64,000 bases of DNA, taken from Pseudomonas sp. CFBP13508. Its GTDB lineage: Bacteria > Pseudomonadota > Gammaproteobacteria > Pseudomonadales > Pseudomonadaceae. A model generated the notes under the pieces. The model was not told the origin of the DNA, made no database searches, and saw nothing but the letters and a program-made list of their open reading frames with translations. The position numbers and the translations under genes were made by a program. The stretch lies in NCBI RefSeq assembly GCF_005233515.1, contig NZ_QFZZ01000006.1, positions 62,001 through 126,000 on the forward strand. The letters are read 5' to 3'. Below, piece by piece: positions 25,775 to 33,614 of the stretch (its first letter is position 1; each line of letters opens with the position of its first letter).

Positions 25775-26425
25775 ATGCGCGTCATTCTGCTGGGAGCTCC
25801 CGGGGCCGGTAAAGGTACTCAGGCAAAGTTCATCACCGAGAAATTCGGCATTCCGCAAATCTCCACCGGCGACATGCTACGTGCTGCGGTCAAGGCTGGC
25901 ACTCCACTGGGCGTGCAAGCCAAGAGCATCATGGATGCCGGCGGCCTGGTGTCGGATGACCTGATCATCGCGCTGGTCAAGGACCGCATCGCTCAACCTG
26001 ATTGCGCCAACGGTTTCCTGTTCGACGGCTTCCCGCGCACCATTCCGCAGGCTGAAGCGCTGGTCACTGCCGGCGTCGAGCTGGATGCCGTGGTCGAGAT
26101 CGCTGTAGAAGACGAAGAAATCGTCCAGCGCATCGCCGGTCGCCGTGTTCACGAAGCCAGCGGCCGCGTTTACCACATCGTCTACAACCCGCCGAAACTG
26201 GCTGGCAAGGACGACATCACCGGTGAAGAGCTGGTGCAGCGCAAGGACGACACCGAAGAAACCGTGCGTCATCGCCTGTCGGTCTACCATTCGCAGACCA
26301 AACCGCTGGTGGATTTCTATAAAAACCTTTCCGCCAACAACGGCGGTAAGCCAAAGTACAGCCACATCGAAGGCGTGGGTTCGGTCGATGCAATCACCGC
26401 CAAGGTGTTGGCCGCGCTGAGCTGA
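25775..26425 (+). CDS. adk: Adenylate kinase
   Basis: 216 residues from ATG 25775, preceded by TTGAGGAG; the frame is open further upstream but without family similarity. It interconverts AMP, ATP and ADP. P-loop GAPGAGKGTQ, AMP-binding ISTGDMLRAAVKAGTPLG and FLFDGFPRTIPQAE are present. The LID is the long bacterial type (GRRVHEASGRVYHIVYNPPK) without a four-cysteine zinc site. tsaB follows at 95 bases. Confidence 0.97.
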   Translation: MRVILLGAPGAGKGTQAKFITEKFGIPQISTGDMLRAAVKAGTPLGVQAKSIMDAGGLVSDDLIIALVKDRIAQPDCANGFLFDGFPRTIPQAEALVTAGVELDAVVEIAVEDEEIVQRIAGRRVHEASGRVYHIVYNPPKLAGKDDITGEELVQRKDDTEETVRHRLSVYHSQTKPLVDFYKNLSANNGGKPKYSHIEGVGSVDAITAKVLAALS

Positions 26426-26520
26426 AAAGTCTGATCGGCTGCATCATCCACGGCCCGCTTGCGGGCCGTAGTTGTTTATACTGACGCACTTTTTTCCCCA
26501 CCCCTGTTTTGGAAACATCG

Positions 26521-27195
26521 ATGAGCACCTTGCTGGCCCTGGACACCGCGACTGAAGCTTGCTCCGTTGCCTTGCTGCATGACGGCAAGGTCACGAGCCA
26601 TTACGAGGTGATCCCGCGTCTGCATGCGCAGAAGCTGCTGCCGATGATCCAGCAATTGCTCGCCGATGCCGGCACCACATTGCAAGCGGTCGACGCGATT
26701 GCCTTCGGCCGTGGCCCGGGCGCGTTCACCGGTGTGCGCATTGCCATTGGTGTGGTGCAGGGTTTGGCCTTTGCTTTGGATCGTCCGGTGTTGCCGGTAT
26801 CCAACCTTGCCGTGCTGGCACAGCGTGGCTTTCGTGAACATGGCGCAAGCCAGGTGGCAGCCGCCATCGATGCGCGGATGGATGAAGTGTATTGGGGCTG
26901 CTACCGCGAGACGGCGGGGGAGATGCGTCTGGTTGGCGCCGAAGCGGTGCTGCCGCCGGAGGTGGCTGCGCTACCGGCCGATGCCACAGGTGACTGGTTC
27001 GGTGCCGGTACCGGTTGGGGTTATGGTGAGCGCATTGCGGTCAATCTGAGCGGCTCCGACGCCGGCATGCTGCCCCACGCCGAAGACCTGTTGACTCTGG
27101 CGCGTTTCGCCTGGGAGCGCGGCGAAGCCATCCCCGCCGATGACGCGCAACCGGTCTACCTGCGCGATAAAGTCGCCACCCCCAAAGCCCGCTGA
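26521..27195 (+). CDS. tsaB: tRNA threonylcarbamoyladenosine biosynthesis protein TsaB
   Basis: 224 residues from ATG 26521 (MSTLLALDTATEACSVAL). TsaB is the scaffold partner of TsaD in making t6A37 on ANN-decoding tRNAs. The ASKHA-fold signature appears as DAIAFGRGPGAFTGVRIAIG. It lacks the metal-binding motif of TsaD, as expected. An upstream in-frame ATG at 26509 adds only four residues. It lies downstream of adk with no terminator between, so co-transcription is possible. Confidence 0.95.
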   Translation: MSTLLALDTATEACSVALLHDGKVTSHYEVIPRLHAQKLLPMIQQLLADAGTTLQAVDAIAFGRGPGAFTGVRIAIGVVQGLAFALDRPVLPVSNLAVLAQRGFREHGASQVAAAIDARMDEVYWGCYRETAGEMRLVGAEAVLPPEVAALPADATGDWFGAGTGWGYGERIAVNLSGSDAGMLPHAEDLLTLARFAWERGEAIPADDAQPVYLRDKVATPKAR

Positions 27196-27203
27196 TACCT
27201 CGA

Positions 27204-27279
27204 AAGATCGCAGCCTTCGGCAGCTCCTACATTTGGAATGCATTTCCCTGTAGGAGCTGCCGAAGGCTGCGATCTTTTG
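27204..27279. repeat. Inverted repeat of a second REP family
   Basis: AAAGATCGCAGCCTTCGGCA at 27204 onward and its complement ending at 27279 form a long hairpin, with the arms extended by GCTCCTACA/TGTAGGAGC. It may terminate tsaB transcripts. This family is distinct from GTGGGAGCGAGCC REPs. Confidence 0.8.
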
Positions 27280-27418
27280 ATCTTCCATTCGCCAATCGTC
27301 AGTTTCTGCCCCCGCCCTTAAAACCTTTTGCGCTTTATGTGTTCTAGTTATCACTCGGCGGTTTGCTAAGTCGGTCAAGTGCCGCTAAATTGCCATCATT
27401 GATACCGAGCATGACATT

Positions 27419-27727
27419 ATGCGTATAGACGGCGTTTCCACTCAGTCCTACCCCATCAAGCGCAAGCCGCGAAAAGGCAATGCGGCGCTGGATGAGTCCG
27501 TCGAGATTATCGACGGCGAGCTGGAATTCCCGAGCGAAGAGCAGATGGCCGCCCGTGCAGCCCAAGCTACCGCGCAACGCCTGAGCAACCTGCCTGCCCG
27601 TCAGCAAGACATGATTTACCACCGCGCGATGAAGAAAAGCGTAGCCATGGCCCTGGCCAGCTACCTCAGCACCGCCGGTTTTGTCGATTGGGACGCAGAC
27701 GTGCTGGGCCTCGATCTGTATATCTGA
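27419..27727 (+). CDS. Conserved hypothetical protein
   Basis: 102 residues. A basic N-terminus (YPIKRKPRKGNAALD), then an acidic strand-like part (ESVEIIDGELEFPSEEQ) and a helical C-terminal half ending DADVLGLDLYI. No signal peptide or membrane segment. No function recognised. Its stop overlaps the start of the DUF72 gene (TGATG), indicating translational coupling. Confidence 0.82.
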   Translation: MRIDGVSTQSYPIKRKPRKGNAALDESVEIIDGELEFPSEEQMAARAAQATAQRLSNLPARQQDMIYHRAMKKSVAMALASYLSTAGFVDWDADVLGLDLYI

Positions 27728-28587
27728 TGGATCTGCCTTACTACCTCGGTTGCCCGTCCTGGAGCGAAAATGCCTGGCGCGAGTATCTGTATCCGGTAGA
27801 CGCAAAAACCTCCGACTTTCTCGCTCTCTACTGCCAGGTGTTCAACGCCGTCGAAGGCAACACCACCTTCTACGCCAGTCCGTCGCCAGCCACTGTGCAG
27901 CGCTGGGCCGAGATCATGCCGGCGCACTTTCGCTTCACTGCCAAATTCCCCGGCGACATCAGCCACAGTGGTGACCTGCGCGAGCAACTGACCGCTGCCG
28001 AAACCTTCCTGCAATTACTCAAGCCGTTGGGCGAACGTGTTTCGCCGCTGTGGCTGCAACTGTCGAAAAGCTTCACGCCGCAGCGTCTGCCGGAGCTTGC
28101 GGCGTTTATCGATGCGCTGGATTGCCCGCTTGCGGTCGAGGTGCGCAATGAACAGTTCTTCGCCAAGGGCGAGAGCGAGCGTCTGCTCAATCGTCTGTTG
28201 CTGGATCGCGGTGTCGAGCGCATCTGTCTTGACCCGCGCGCGCTGTTCAGCTGCTTGTCGACCGAGTCCTCGGTGATCCACGCGCAGTCGAAAAAGCCGC
28301 GAGTGCCGACGCGTCCGGCGGCGTTCACGCAGTTTCCGCAGGTGCGTTTCATCGGCCATCCCGAGCTTGAGGCCAACGATGCGTTTCTCGTGCCGTGGGT
28401 GGTGAAAATTGCTGAATGGATCGAAGAAGGGCGCACGCCTTACATGTTCCTGCACACCGCCGACAACCTGTTGGCAGCGAAACTGGCGCAACGTTTTCAC
28501 GCACAACTGATGCAACGTTTGCCTGGCTTGCCCGCGCTGCCTGAGCTATACAGAGAACCCGCCGCCGAGCAGCTTGGCTTGCTCTGA
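27727..28587 (+). CDS. DUF72 (YecE-like) family protein
   Basis: 286 residues from ATG 27727, coupled to the previous stop. DUF72 proteins have a TIM-barrel fold. The family start YYLGCPSWSENAWREYLYP, the FNAVEGNTTFYASPS segment and FTAKFPGDISH are present. The biochemical role of the family is not established. A terminator overlaps the stop codon. Confidence 0.92.
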   Translation: MDLPYYLGCPSWSENAWREYLYPVDAKTSDFLALYCQVFNAVEGNTTFYASPSPATVQRWAEIMPAHFRFTAKFPGDISHSGDLREQLTAAETFLQLLKPLGERVSPLWLQLSKSFTPQRLPELAAFIDALDCPLAVEVRNEQFFAKGESERLLNRLLLDRGVERICLDPRALFSCLSTESSVIHAQSKKPRVPTRPAAFTQFPQVRFIGHPELEANDAFLVPWVVKIAEWIEEGRTPYMFLHTADNLLAAKLAQRFHAQLMQRLPGLPALPELYREPAAEQLGLL

Positions 28588-28599
28588 GGCGGGTTTTTT
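28556..28599 (+). terminator. Rho-independent terminator overlapping the DUF72 gene end
   Basis: AACCCGCC pairs with GGCGGGTT, followed by six Ts. An inner stem GAGCA/TGCTC extends it. The stop codon lies inside the hairpin. Confidence 0.88.
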
Positions 28600-28617
28600 C
28601 TGCCCGGGAGCCCGTCG

Positions 28618-29454
28618 ATGAACGTCCAAGTCAGTCAACAGCAACTCCTCAAAGCCCAAGTCTTCAAGGCCCTGCATGATCGCCAGGGGATCTTCGTCAT
28701 TCCCAATCCGTGGGATGCCGGCTCGGCGAAGATGCTCGCCAGTCTTGGCTATCAGGCCTTGGCCACCACCAGCGCCGGTTACGCGTTTTCCCAGGGCAAG
28801 GCTGATGGCGCACTGAGTCTCGACGAGACCCTGGCCAATGTCCGCGCGATTGTCGCGGCGACGGATCTGCCGGTGGCGGTGGATCTGGAAAACGGCTTTG
28901 CCGATGATCCGCTGGAGTCCGCGCAGAGTCTGTTGCGCGCCGCCGAGGCGGGCGCGGTGGGCGGGTCGATCGAAGACGCGACCGGGCGCCCGGATGCGCC
29001 GATCTATTGCTTCGAACACGCCGTCGCACGGATTGAAGCCGCTGTCGCGGCGGTGCGCACCTTGCCGTTTCCCTTCGTACTCACCGCTCGCGCGGAAAAC
29101 TACCTGCACGGTAACCCCGACCTCGATGACACCATTCGCCGCTTGCAGGCATTTGCCGAAGCGGGTGCCGACGTGCTCTATGCGCCGGGTTTGCGCAGCG
29201 CCGAAGAAGTGCGTGCAGTGGTGCAAGCGGTGGCACCGAAACCGGTCAATGTGTTGATGTCTGGCGGTTTGAAACTGACCGTGCAGCAGCTCGAGGAACT
29301 GGGCGTACGCCGCATCAGCACCGGCTCTGCTCTGGCGCTGGCGGCGTTCGGCGAGTTCTTCCGCGCGGCGGAAGAGATCCAACAGGCCGGCACCTTTGGG
29401 TTTACGTCGCAGTCGATGCCGTGCGCCAAGGCCAATCAATTCTTCAAGGACTGA
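28618..29454 (+). CDS. Isocitrate lyase/PEP mutase family enzyme
   Basis: 278 residues. A TIM barrel of the PEP mutase/isocitrate lyase superfamily: IPNPWDAGSAKMLASLGYQA, ATTSAGYAFSQG, VAVDLENGFADDP (metal-binding Asp) and GGSIEDATG are the usual signatures. The catalytic-loop cysteine of isocitrate lyase (KKCGH) is absent, so it is neither isocitrate lyase nor clearly methylisocitrate lyase. It may act on a small C-C or C-P bond; substrate unknown. It follows the DUF72 terminator and is read together with the next gene. Confidence 0.88.
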   Translation: MNVQVSQQQLLKAQVFKALHDRQGIFVIPNPWDAGSAKMLASLGYQALATTSAGYAFSQGKADGALSLDETLANVRAIVAATDLPVAVDLENGFADDPLESAQSLLRAAEAGAVGGSIEDATGRPDAPIYCFEHAVARIEAAVAAVRTLPFPFVLTARAENYLHGNPDLDDTIRRLQAFAEAGADVLYAPGLRSAEEVRAVVQAVAPKPVNVLMSGGLKLTVQQLEELGVRRISTGSALALAAFGEFFRAAEEIQQAGTFGFTSQSMPCAKANQFFKD

Positions 29455-29456
29455 GC

Positions 29457-30149
29457 ATGGGGCGCTGGCTGTTCTGGGTGCTGTTGCTGGCGATCGGCGG
29501 TGCGGCGGTCAGTGTCTGGCGCGGCTGGCTGGAGGTGCCGCCGCAGTGGAACCCGTGGGCGCCATTGGACATAAAAGCCGCGCCCAACTGGCTGACCGGT
29601 TACAAACTCATGCGCCTGCGCAGCGATCCTGAACTGTGCGCAAAGGCATTGAGCAGCTCGGATCTGCGCGTCAGTCGCCAGGCCGACAGCCCTGGCGCCA
29701 AGTGTCCGCTGATCGGTGCTCTACGGGTGCAGGGCGGTGAAGTGGCGCTGAGCAGCAGTTTCATCGCCAGTTGCCCGCTGGCGGTGGCCTACGCAATGTT
29801 TGAACACCACACCCTGCAACCGGCGGCGCAATCGCTTTACGGCCAGAAAATCGCGCGGGTCGATCACCTCGGCAGCTTCGCCTGTCGCAATGTCTACAAC
29901 CGTGAGAGCGGTGCCCTTAGCCGACATGCGAGTGCCGATGCGCTGGACATCGCCGGTTTCCGCCTGTCTGACGGGCGCACGATCAGCGTGCTCAAGGATT
30001 GGCCCAAGCAAAACCAGGACGCAGAGTTTTTGCGCCAGCTGCGTGACGGCGCCTGTGAGTCATTCAGTGTGGTGTTGAGTCCGGACTACAACGCCGCTCA
30101 TCGCAATCACTTTCATGTCGATGTCGGGCGCTGGAGCGTGTGTCGCTGA
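29457..30149 (+). CDS. Extensin-like C-terminal domain protein, predicted LAS-type peptidase fold
   Basis: 230 residues from ATG 29457, two bases after the previous stop; an earlier in-frame ATG overlaps that gene. One N-terminal membrane helix (GRWLFWVLLLAIGGAAVSVW) anchors a periplasmic domain with six cysteines. The domain carries SRHASADALDI (H157, D164) and NHFHVD near the end. This is close to the SxHxxGxAxD...HxH zinc set of LAS peptidases (VanY/MepA), with Ala in place of the Gly. A cell-wall peptidase role is inferred. The family name comes from plant extensins and says nothing about function. Confidence 0.85.
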   Translation: MGRWLFWVLLLAIGGAAVSVWRGWLEVPPQWNPWAPLDIKAAPNWLTGYKLMRLRSDPELCAKALSSSDLRVSRQADSPGAKCPLIGALRVQGGEVALSSSFIASCPLAVAYAMFEHHTLQPAAQSLYGQKIARVDHLGSFACRNVYNRESGALSRHASADALDIAGFRLSDGRTISVLKDWPKQNQDAEFLRQLRDGACESFSVVLSPDYNAAHRNHFHVDVGRWSVCR

Positions 30150-30152
30150 GGA

Positions 30153-30773
30153 TCAGGCGGCGAGGCGCAGGTTCTGCAGAACGATCGGGCGAGCCCAGCC
30201 ATTATCGAAGTCCAGGGCTTTCTGTTGCTCGACGATTTCTTCCGGAGGGAACGGCGGGTAAGGCTTCTGCAGCAAGTCCAGGTCGAACTCGGCAATCGGC
30301 AGGTACAGCGGACGTTTCTGCGGAGCAGGGCCTGGCTCTGGCAGTGGCTGGCCATTGTTGATCACAATCGGGCGTACCCAGCTGCTGTCGAAATCCTGTT
30401 GCTCTTGCTGAGCCTTGAGTTCTTCTGGCGGGAACGGTGGGAACGGCTTGTCCAGAAGCTCCATTTCGAATTCGGCGATCGGCAGGAACAGTGGCTCTGG
30501 CGGGCGAACCTGGGTTTCGACCACGTCGCACTCACGCTGGCTGACGATGTGCGCGTGCAGCTCGCTGCCAACGGTCGGTTCTTCCGGGCTGTTCAGGTCA
30601 ACCGGTGGAAACGTGCCACAGGCAGGCACTACTTCACTCGTCTGTTCGGCCAGGGCCTGGGCAAAGAAATCCTGCCACAGGTGACTGACGCCGCTCAGTG
30701 CTTGAGTGTTATGACGGCTGAAGTCGCCATGGGGCGAAACGTAGCCAATCGATGTGGGAAGAATGCCTGACAT
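30153..30773 (-). CDS. Uncharacterised protein with a tandem 50-residue duplication
   Basis: 206 residues. Residues 94-143 and 155-204 are two copies of one unit: LPIAEFEMELLDKPFPPFPP...SWVRPIV and LPIAEFDLDLLQKPYPPFPP...GWARPIV. Each unit has a proline-aromatic PFPPFPPEE core and ends with W(V/A)RPIV. The N-terminal 90 residues are unrelated and have a phage-tail-like opening MSGILPTSIGYVSP of no clear meaning. No signal peptide. I do not recognise a family. Its stop lies four bases from the end of the convergent extensin-like gene. Confidence 0.8.
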   Translation of the reverse strand: MSGILPTSIGYVSPHGDFSRHNTQALSGVSHLWQDFFAQALAEQTSEVVPACGTFPPVDLNSPEEPTVGSELHAHIVSQRECDVVETQVRPPEPLFLPIAEFEMELLDKPFPPFPPEELKAQQEQQDFDSSWVRPIVINNGQPLPEPGPAPQKRPLYLPIAEFDLDLLQKPYPPFPPEEIVEQQKALDFDNGWARPIVLQNLRLAA

Positions 30774-30865
30774 TTTTTTCGGTTGACGCTCAGCTCTGGC
30801 AAAATGCGCGTTGAATGGTTTATCGGCGGTTTTTGTCGATCCTTAACTTTTTTGAGCGTTTTTTC

Positions 30866-31648
30866 ATGATCGAGTCACCCGCGGCCTGCCGCATCCATGT
30901 CCAGGCCCTCGCCCCAGCGTTTCAAACGCAAGCCGCACACTGGGCCGAACGTCTCGGCCTGCCGCTCGGCGAGGCGGACGGTGAGTTCGCCTTGCAGGTC
31001 GGCGAACAGGGTTTGCAGTTGCAGCAGCTCGGCCCGGACGCCCCGGGGCCGGTGCGGGTCGACTTTGTCGAGGGCGGTGCGGCGCATCGTCGTTTGTATG
31101 GCGGTGGCAGCGGGCAGATGATCGCTAAAGCGGTCGGCATCGCCCAAGGCGTGCGCCCGCGGGTGCTCGATGCCACGGCGGGCTTGGGCAAGGATGCGTT
31201 TGTGCTGGCCAGTCTCGGTTGTGAAATGAGCCTGATCGAGCGTCAGCCGCTGATCGGCGCACTGCTTGAGGACGGCTTGGCGCGGGCGGCAGAAGATTTC
31301 GATGTAGCGCCGATCGTGGCGCGGATGAAATTGCTCAAGGGCAACTCCATCGAAGTGATGCGCAGTTGGGAAGGGGAGGCGCCGCAGGTGATCTATCTCG
31401 ACCCGATGTTCCCGCATCGCGAGAAAACCGCGCTGGTGAAAAAAGAGATGCGCCTGTTCCGCCCGCTGGTCGGCGATGATCCGGATGCCCCGGCCCTGCT
31501 TGAAGCCGCACTGGCACTGGCCACGCACCGGGTGGTGGTGAAGCGCCCGCGCAAGGCACCGTGCATCGAAGGGCCGAAACCGAGCCATGCGCTGGATGGC
31601 AAATCGAGCCGGTATGACATTTATCCGAAAAAAGCGCTGAAGCCCTAG
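30866..31648 (+). CDS. rsmJ: 16S rRNA (guanine1516-N2)-methyltransferase
   Basis: 260 residues from ATG 30866 (MIESPAACRIHVQ). RsmJ methylates G1516 in the small-subunit RNA. The SAM site is RVLDATAGLGKDAFVLASLG, followed by LIERQPLIGALLEDGLARA and the catalytic IYLDPMFPHREKTALVKKEM. The C-terminal motif HRVVVKRPRKAP is conserved in RsmJ. The upstream AT-rich gap contains its promoter. It is divergent from the duplicated-domain gene. Confidence 0.95.
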   Translation: MIESPAACRIHVQALAPAFQTQAAHWAERLGLPLGEADGEFALQVGEQGLQLQQLGPDAPGPVRVDFVEGGAAHRRLYGGGSGQMIAKAVGIAQGVRPRVLDATAGLGKDAFVLASLGCEMSLIERQPLIGALLEDGLARAAEDFDVAPIVARMKLLKGNSIEVMRSWEGEAPQVIYLDPMFPHREKTALVKKEMRLFRPLVGDDPDAPALLEAALALATHRVVVKRPRKAPCIEGPKPSHALDGKSSRYDIYPKKALKP

Positions 31649-31658
31649 AAGCAGCTGC

Positions 31659-31776
31659 AAGCTGCAAGCTGCAAGCTACAAGCTACAAGCTACAAGCTAC
31701 AAGCTACAAGCCAGAGCCAGAGCCAATTCACTGCTTTTGCTTTTTCTTGCAGCTTGTAGCTAGAAGCTCGCAGCTG
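31659..31776. repeat. Heptamer tandem array with an inverted partial copy
   Basis: Seven full copies of AAGCTRC (two AAGCTGC, then five AAGCTAC) run from 31659 to 31707. A degenerate inverted copy (CTTGCAGCTTGTAGCTAGAA) follows at 31746-31776. It lies between the convergent rsmJ and TetR genes and could fold into a hairpin terminating both. Confidence 0.85.
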
Positions 31777-32413
31777 CTCCTCCCCCATAGGCCCTCATAA
31801 ACAACCCCACCACCTCGCGCACATGCCGTTCCGCTGCCTCTCCAGTCAGCGGCTCGCCGCAGCCGTACAACAAACGGAAATTCCCCGCGCCTTTGATCAG
31901 GCAGAAGAAGTGCTCGGCGGCATTGCGTGGCTGGTCGATGCTCAGCGCGCCGGTTGCATGGATTTTCGTCAGCAGACCTTCCATGCCGTTGACCACGCGC
32001 TCGGGGCCGGCCTCGAAGAAGATCAGCGACAGCTTCGGATCCTGACTGCCCAGCGCCATGATCAGACGGTGCAGGTTCACCGATTCATCGCTGTTGATCA
32101 GTTGATGGAAGCCCCGGGCAATGTTCAGCAATACATTTTCCACCGCGATGCCGTCCGGCAATTCGAAGAACAGCGGCGGTAATTGTTCCTCGCATTTCGC
32201 GACGACAGCAGCGGAGAACAGCGTCTCCTTGTCGTTGAAATGGCTGTAGACCGTCAGCTTCGACACGCCGGCCTCGCTGGCAACCGCGTCCATGCTTGTG
32301 TTGGCGTAGCCATGGCAGAGAAACAGGGTTTTCGCCGCATCCAGGATCGCCTGGCGTTTGGCCAGATCCTTGGGGCGGCCCGGGCCGTTTGAAGTTGAAA
32401 GATTGTTCGACAT
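31760..32413 (-). CDS. TetR-family repressor of the adjacent RND pump (MexL-like)
   Basis: 217 residues. The DNA-binding domain has KRQAILDAAKTLFLCHGYAN and helix-turn-helix DAVASEAGVSKLTVYSHFND. The C-terminal part is the AcrR/TetR_C type, with FELPDGIAVENVLLNIARGF. It is transcribed away from an RND operon, the usual arrangement of a local repressor. By gene order beside rsmJ I take it as equivalent to P. aeruginosa MexL or its neighbour PA3679; sequence comparison would settle which. The stop is within the inverted heptamer region. Confidence 0.88.
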   Translation of the reverse strand: MSNNLSTSNGPGRPKDLAKRQAILDAAKTLFLCHGYANTSMDAVASEAGVSKLTVYSHFNDKETLFSAAVVAKCEEQLPPLFFELPDGIAVENVLLNIARGFHQLINSDESVNLHRLIMALGSQDPKLSLIFFEAGPERVVNGMEGLLTKIHATGALSIDQPRNAAEHFFCLIKGAGNFRLLYGCGEPLTGEAAERHVREVVGLFMRAYGGGAAASF

Positions 32414-32425
32414 TCTTCGCTTTTA

Positions 32426-32473
32426 ATACTGGACTGGTGAGTTTGCTATTAATACCATACCCGCCAGTATAAA
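32426..32473. promoter_or_regulatory. Divergent promoter/operator region of the RND operon
   Basis: In the 94-base gap, ATACTGG (32426-32432) and CCAGTAT (32464-32470) form an inverted repeat around a 31-base centre. TATAAA at 32468-32473 is a possible -10 for the plus-strand pump genes and overlaps the right arm. A TetR dimer bound there would block it. Confidence 0.35.
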
Positions 32474-32507
32474 TATTCCAAGCCTCATTCGCGAAAGGTC
32501 CGTCACC

Positions 32508-33608
32508 ATGTTCCGCCATGCGTTGTCCTTTGCCGTGCCAGTCAGTCTGGCGTTCCTGTTATCGGCGTGCGGTCAGGAAGAGGTGACCAAAGTCACCGTA
32601 CGCCCGGCCATGGTGGTGCAACCCGAGCCTTCGGCGCAGGCGATGGAAAGTTATCCGGGCGAGGTGCGTGCCCGCTACGAGCCTGATCTGGCGTTCCGCA
32701 TCGGCGGCAAAGTCAGCCGACGACTGGTCGACGAAGGCCAGCGCGTCAAGGCCGATCAGCCCTTGGCCGAACTCGATCCGCAGGATGTGCGCCTGCAACT
32801 GGAAGCCACCCGCGCGCAGGTTGCTGCCGCCGAGGCCAATCTGAACCTGGTGCGCGCGGAGCGCGATCGCTACAAAACCCTGATGGAGCGGCAGATGGTC
32901 AGCCGCTCGGCCTACGACAACGCCGAAAATCTATATCGCTCCGGCGAAGCCCGCCTTAAACAAATCAAAGCTGAATTCAACGTTTCGACCAACCAGGCCA
33001 GTTACGCGGTGCTGCGTGCGCCGCAGGATGGCGTGGTGGCCAAGCGTTCGGTGGAAGTCGGTCAGGTGGTCGCTGCCGGGCAAACCGTGTTCACTCTCGC
33101 CACCGATGGTGAGCGCGAAGTGTTGATCAGCCTCCCGGAGCAAAGCTTCGGCCGCTTCAAGGTCGGTCAGCCGGTTACCGTGGAATTGTGGGCACAGCAG
33201 AATCAACGCTTCGCCGGGCAGATCCGCGAGTTGTCGCCGTCCGCCGACCCGCGCTCACGCACTTTTGCTGCGCGTATCTCGTTCACCAGCGGCAAAGTCC
33301 CGGCTGAACTGGGGCAGAGCGCCCGGGTGTTTGTGCAATCGGCCGACAGTGTCTCGTTGTCGATACCGCTTTCCGCGCTGACCGCTGAAAACGGCGCGAC
33401 CTACGTCTGGGTGGTCAACGGCAACAACACGTTGAAGAAAACCCCAGTGCGGGTCGGTCCGTTCGGCGAGAAAAGCGTGGCGGTGCTCGAAGGCTTGAAT
33501 GCCAGCGACTGGGTGGTGGCTGCCGGCGTTCATGTGCTCCTCGACGGCCAGCAGGTGCGGCCGGTGGATCGCTCCAACCGTGTGGTCAATCTGGCAAACA
33601 AGGAGTAA
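32508..33608 (+). CDS. RND efflux periplasmic adaptor lipoprotein (MexJ-like)
   Basis: 366 residues. Signal peptide with lipobox LSAC (VSLAFLLSACGQEE), so it is membrane-anchored through lipid. The HlyD-type adaptor order is visible: beta-barrel/lipoyl start PGEVRARYEPDLAFRIGGKV, a helical hairpin around RAQVAAAEANLNLVRAERDR, lipoyl second half LRAPQDGVVAKRSVEVGQVV, then the barrel and membrane-proximal domains. It bridges the inner-membrane pump and an outer-membrane channel. No channel gene is present, so an OprM-type protein from elsewhere is needed. Six bases separate it from the pump gene. Confidence 0.93.
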   Translation: MFRHALSFAVPVSLAFLLSACGQEEVTKVTVRPAMVVQPEPSAQAMESYPGEVRARYEPDLAFRIGGKVSRRLVDEGQRVKADQPLAELDPQDVRLQLEATRAQVAAAEANLNLVRAERDRYKTLMERQMVSRSAYDNAENLYRSGEARLKQIKAEFNVSTNQASYAVLRAPQDGVVAKRSVEVGQVVAAGQTVFTLATDGEREVLISLPEQSFGRFKVGQPVTVELWAQQNQRFAGQIRELSPSADPRSRTFAARISFTSGKVPAELGQSARVFVQSADSVSLSIPLSALTAENGATYVWVVNGNNTLKKTPVRVGPFGEKSVAVLEGLNASDWVVAAGVHVLLDGQQVRPVDRSNRVVNLANKE

Positions 33609-33614
33609 GCCCCG

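Noticed and set aside
31659..31707. Possible CRISPR-like array
   Set aside because: The repeats are contiguous heptamers with no spacers.
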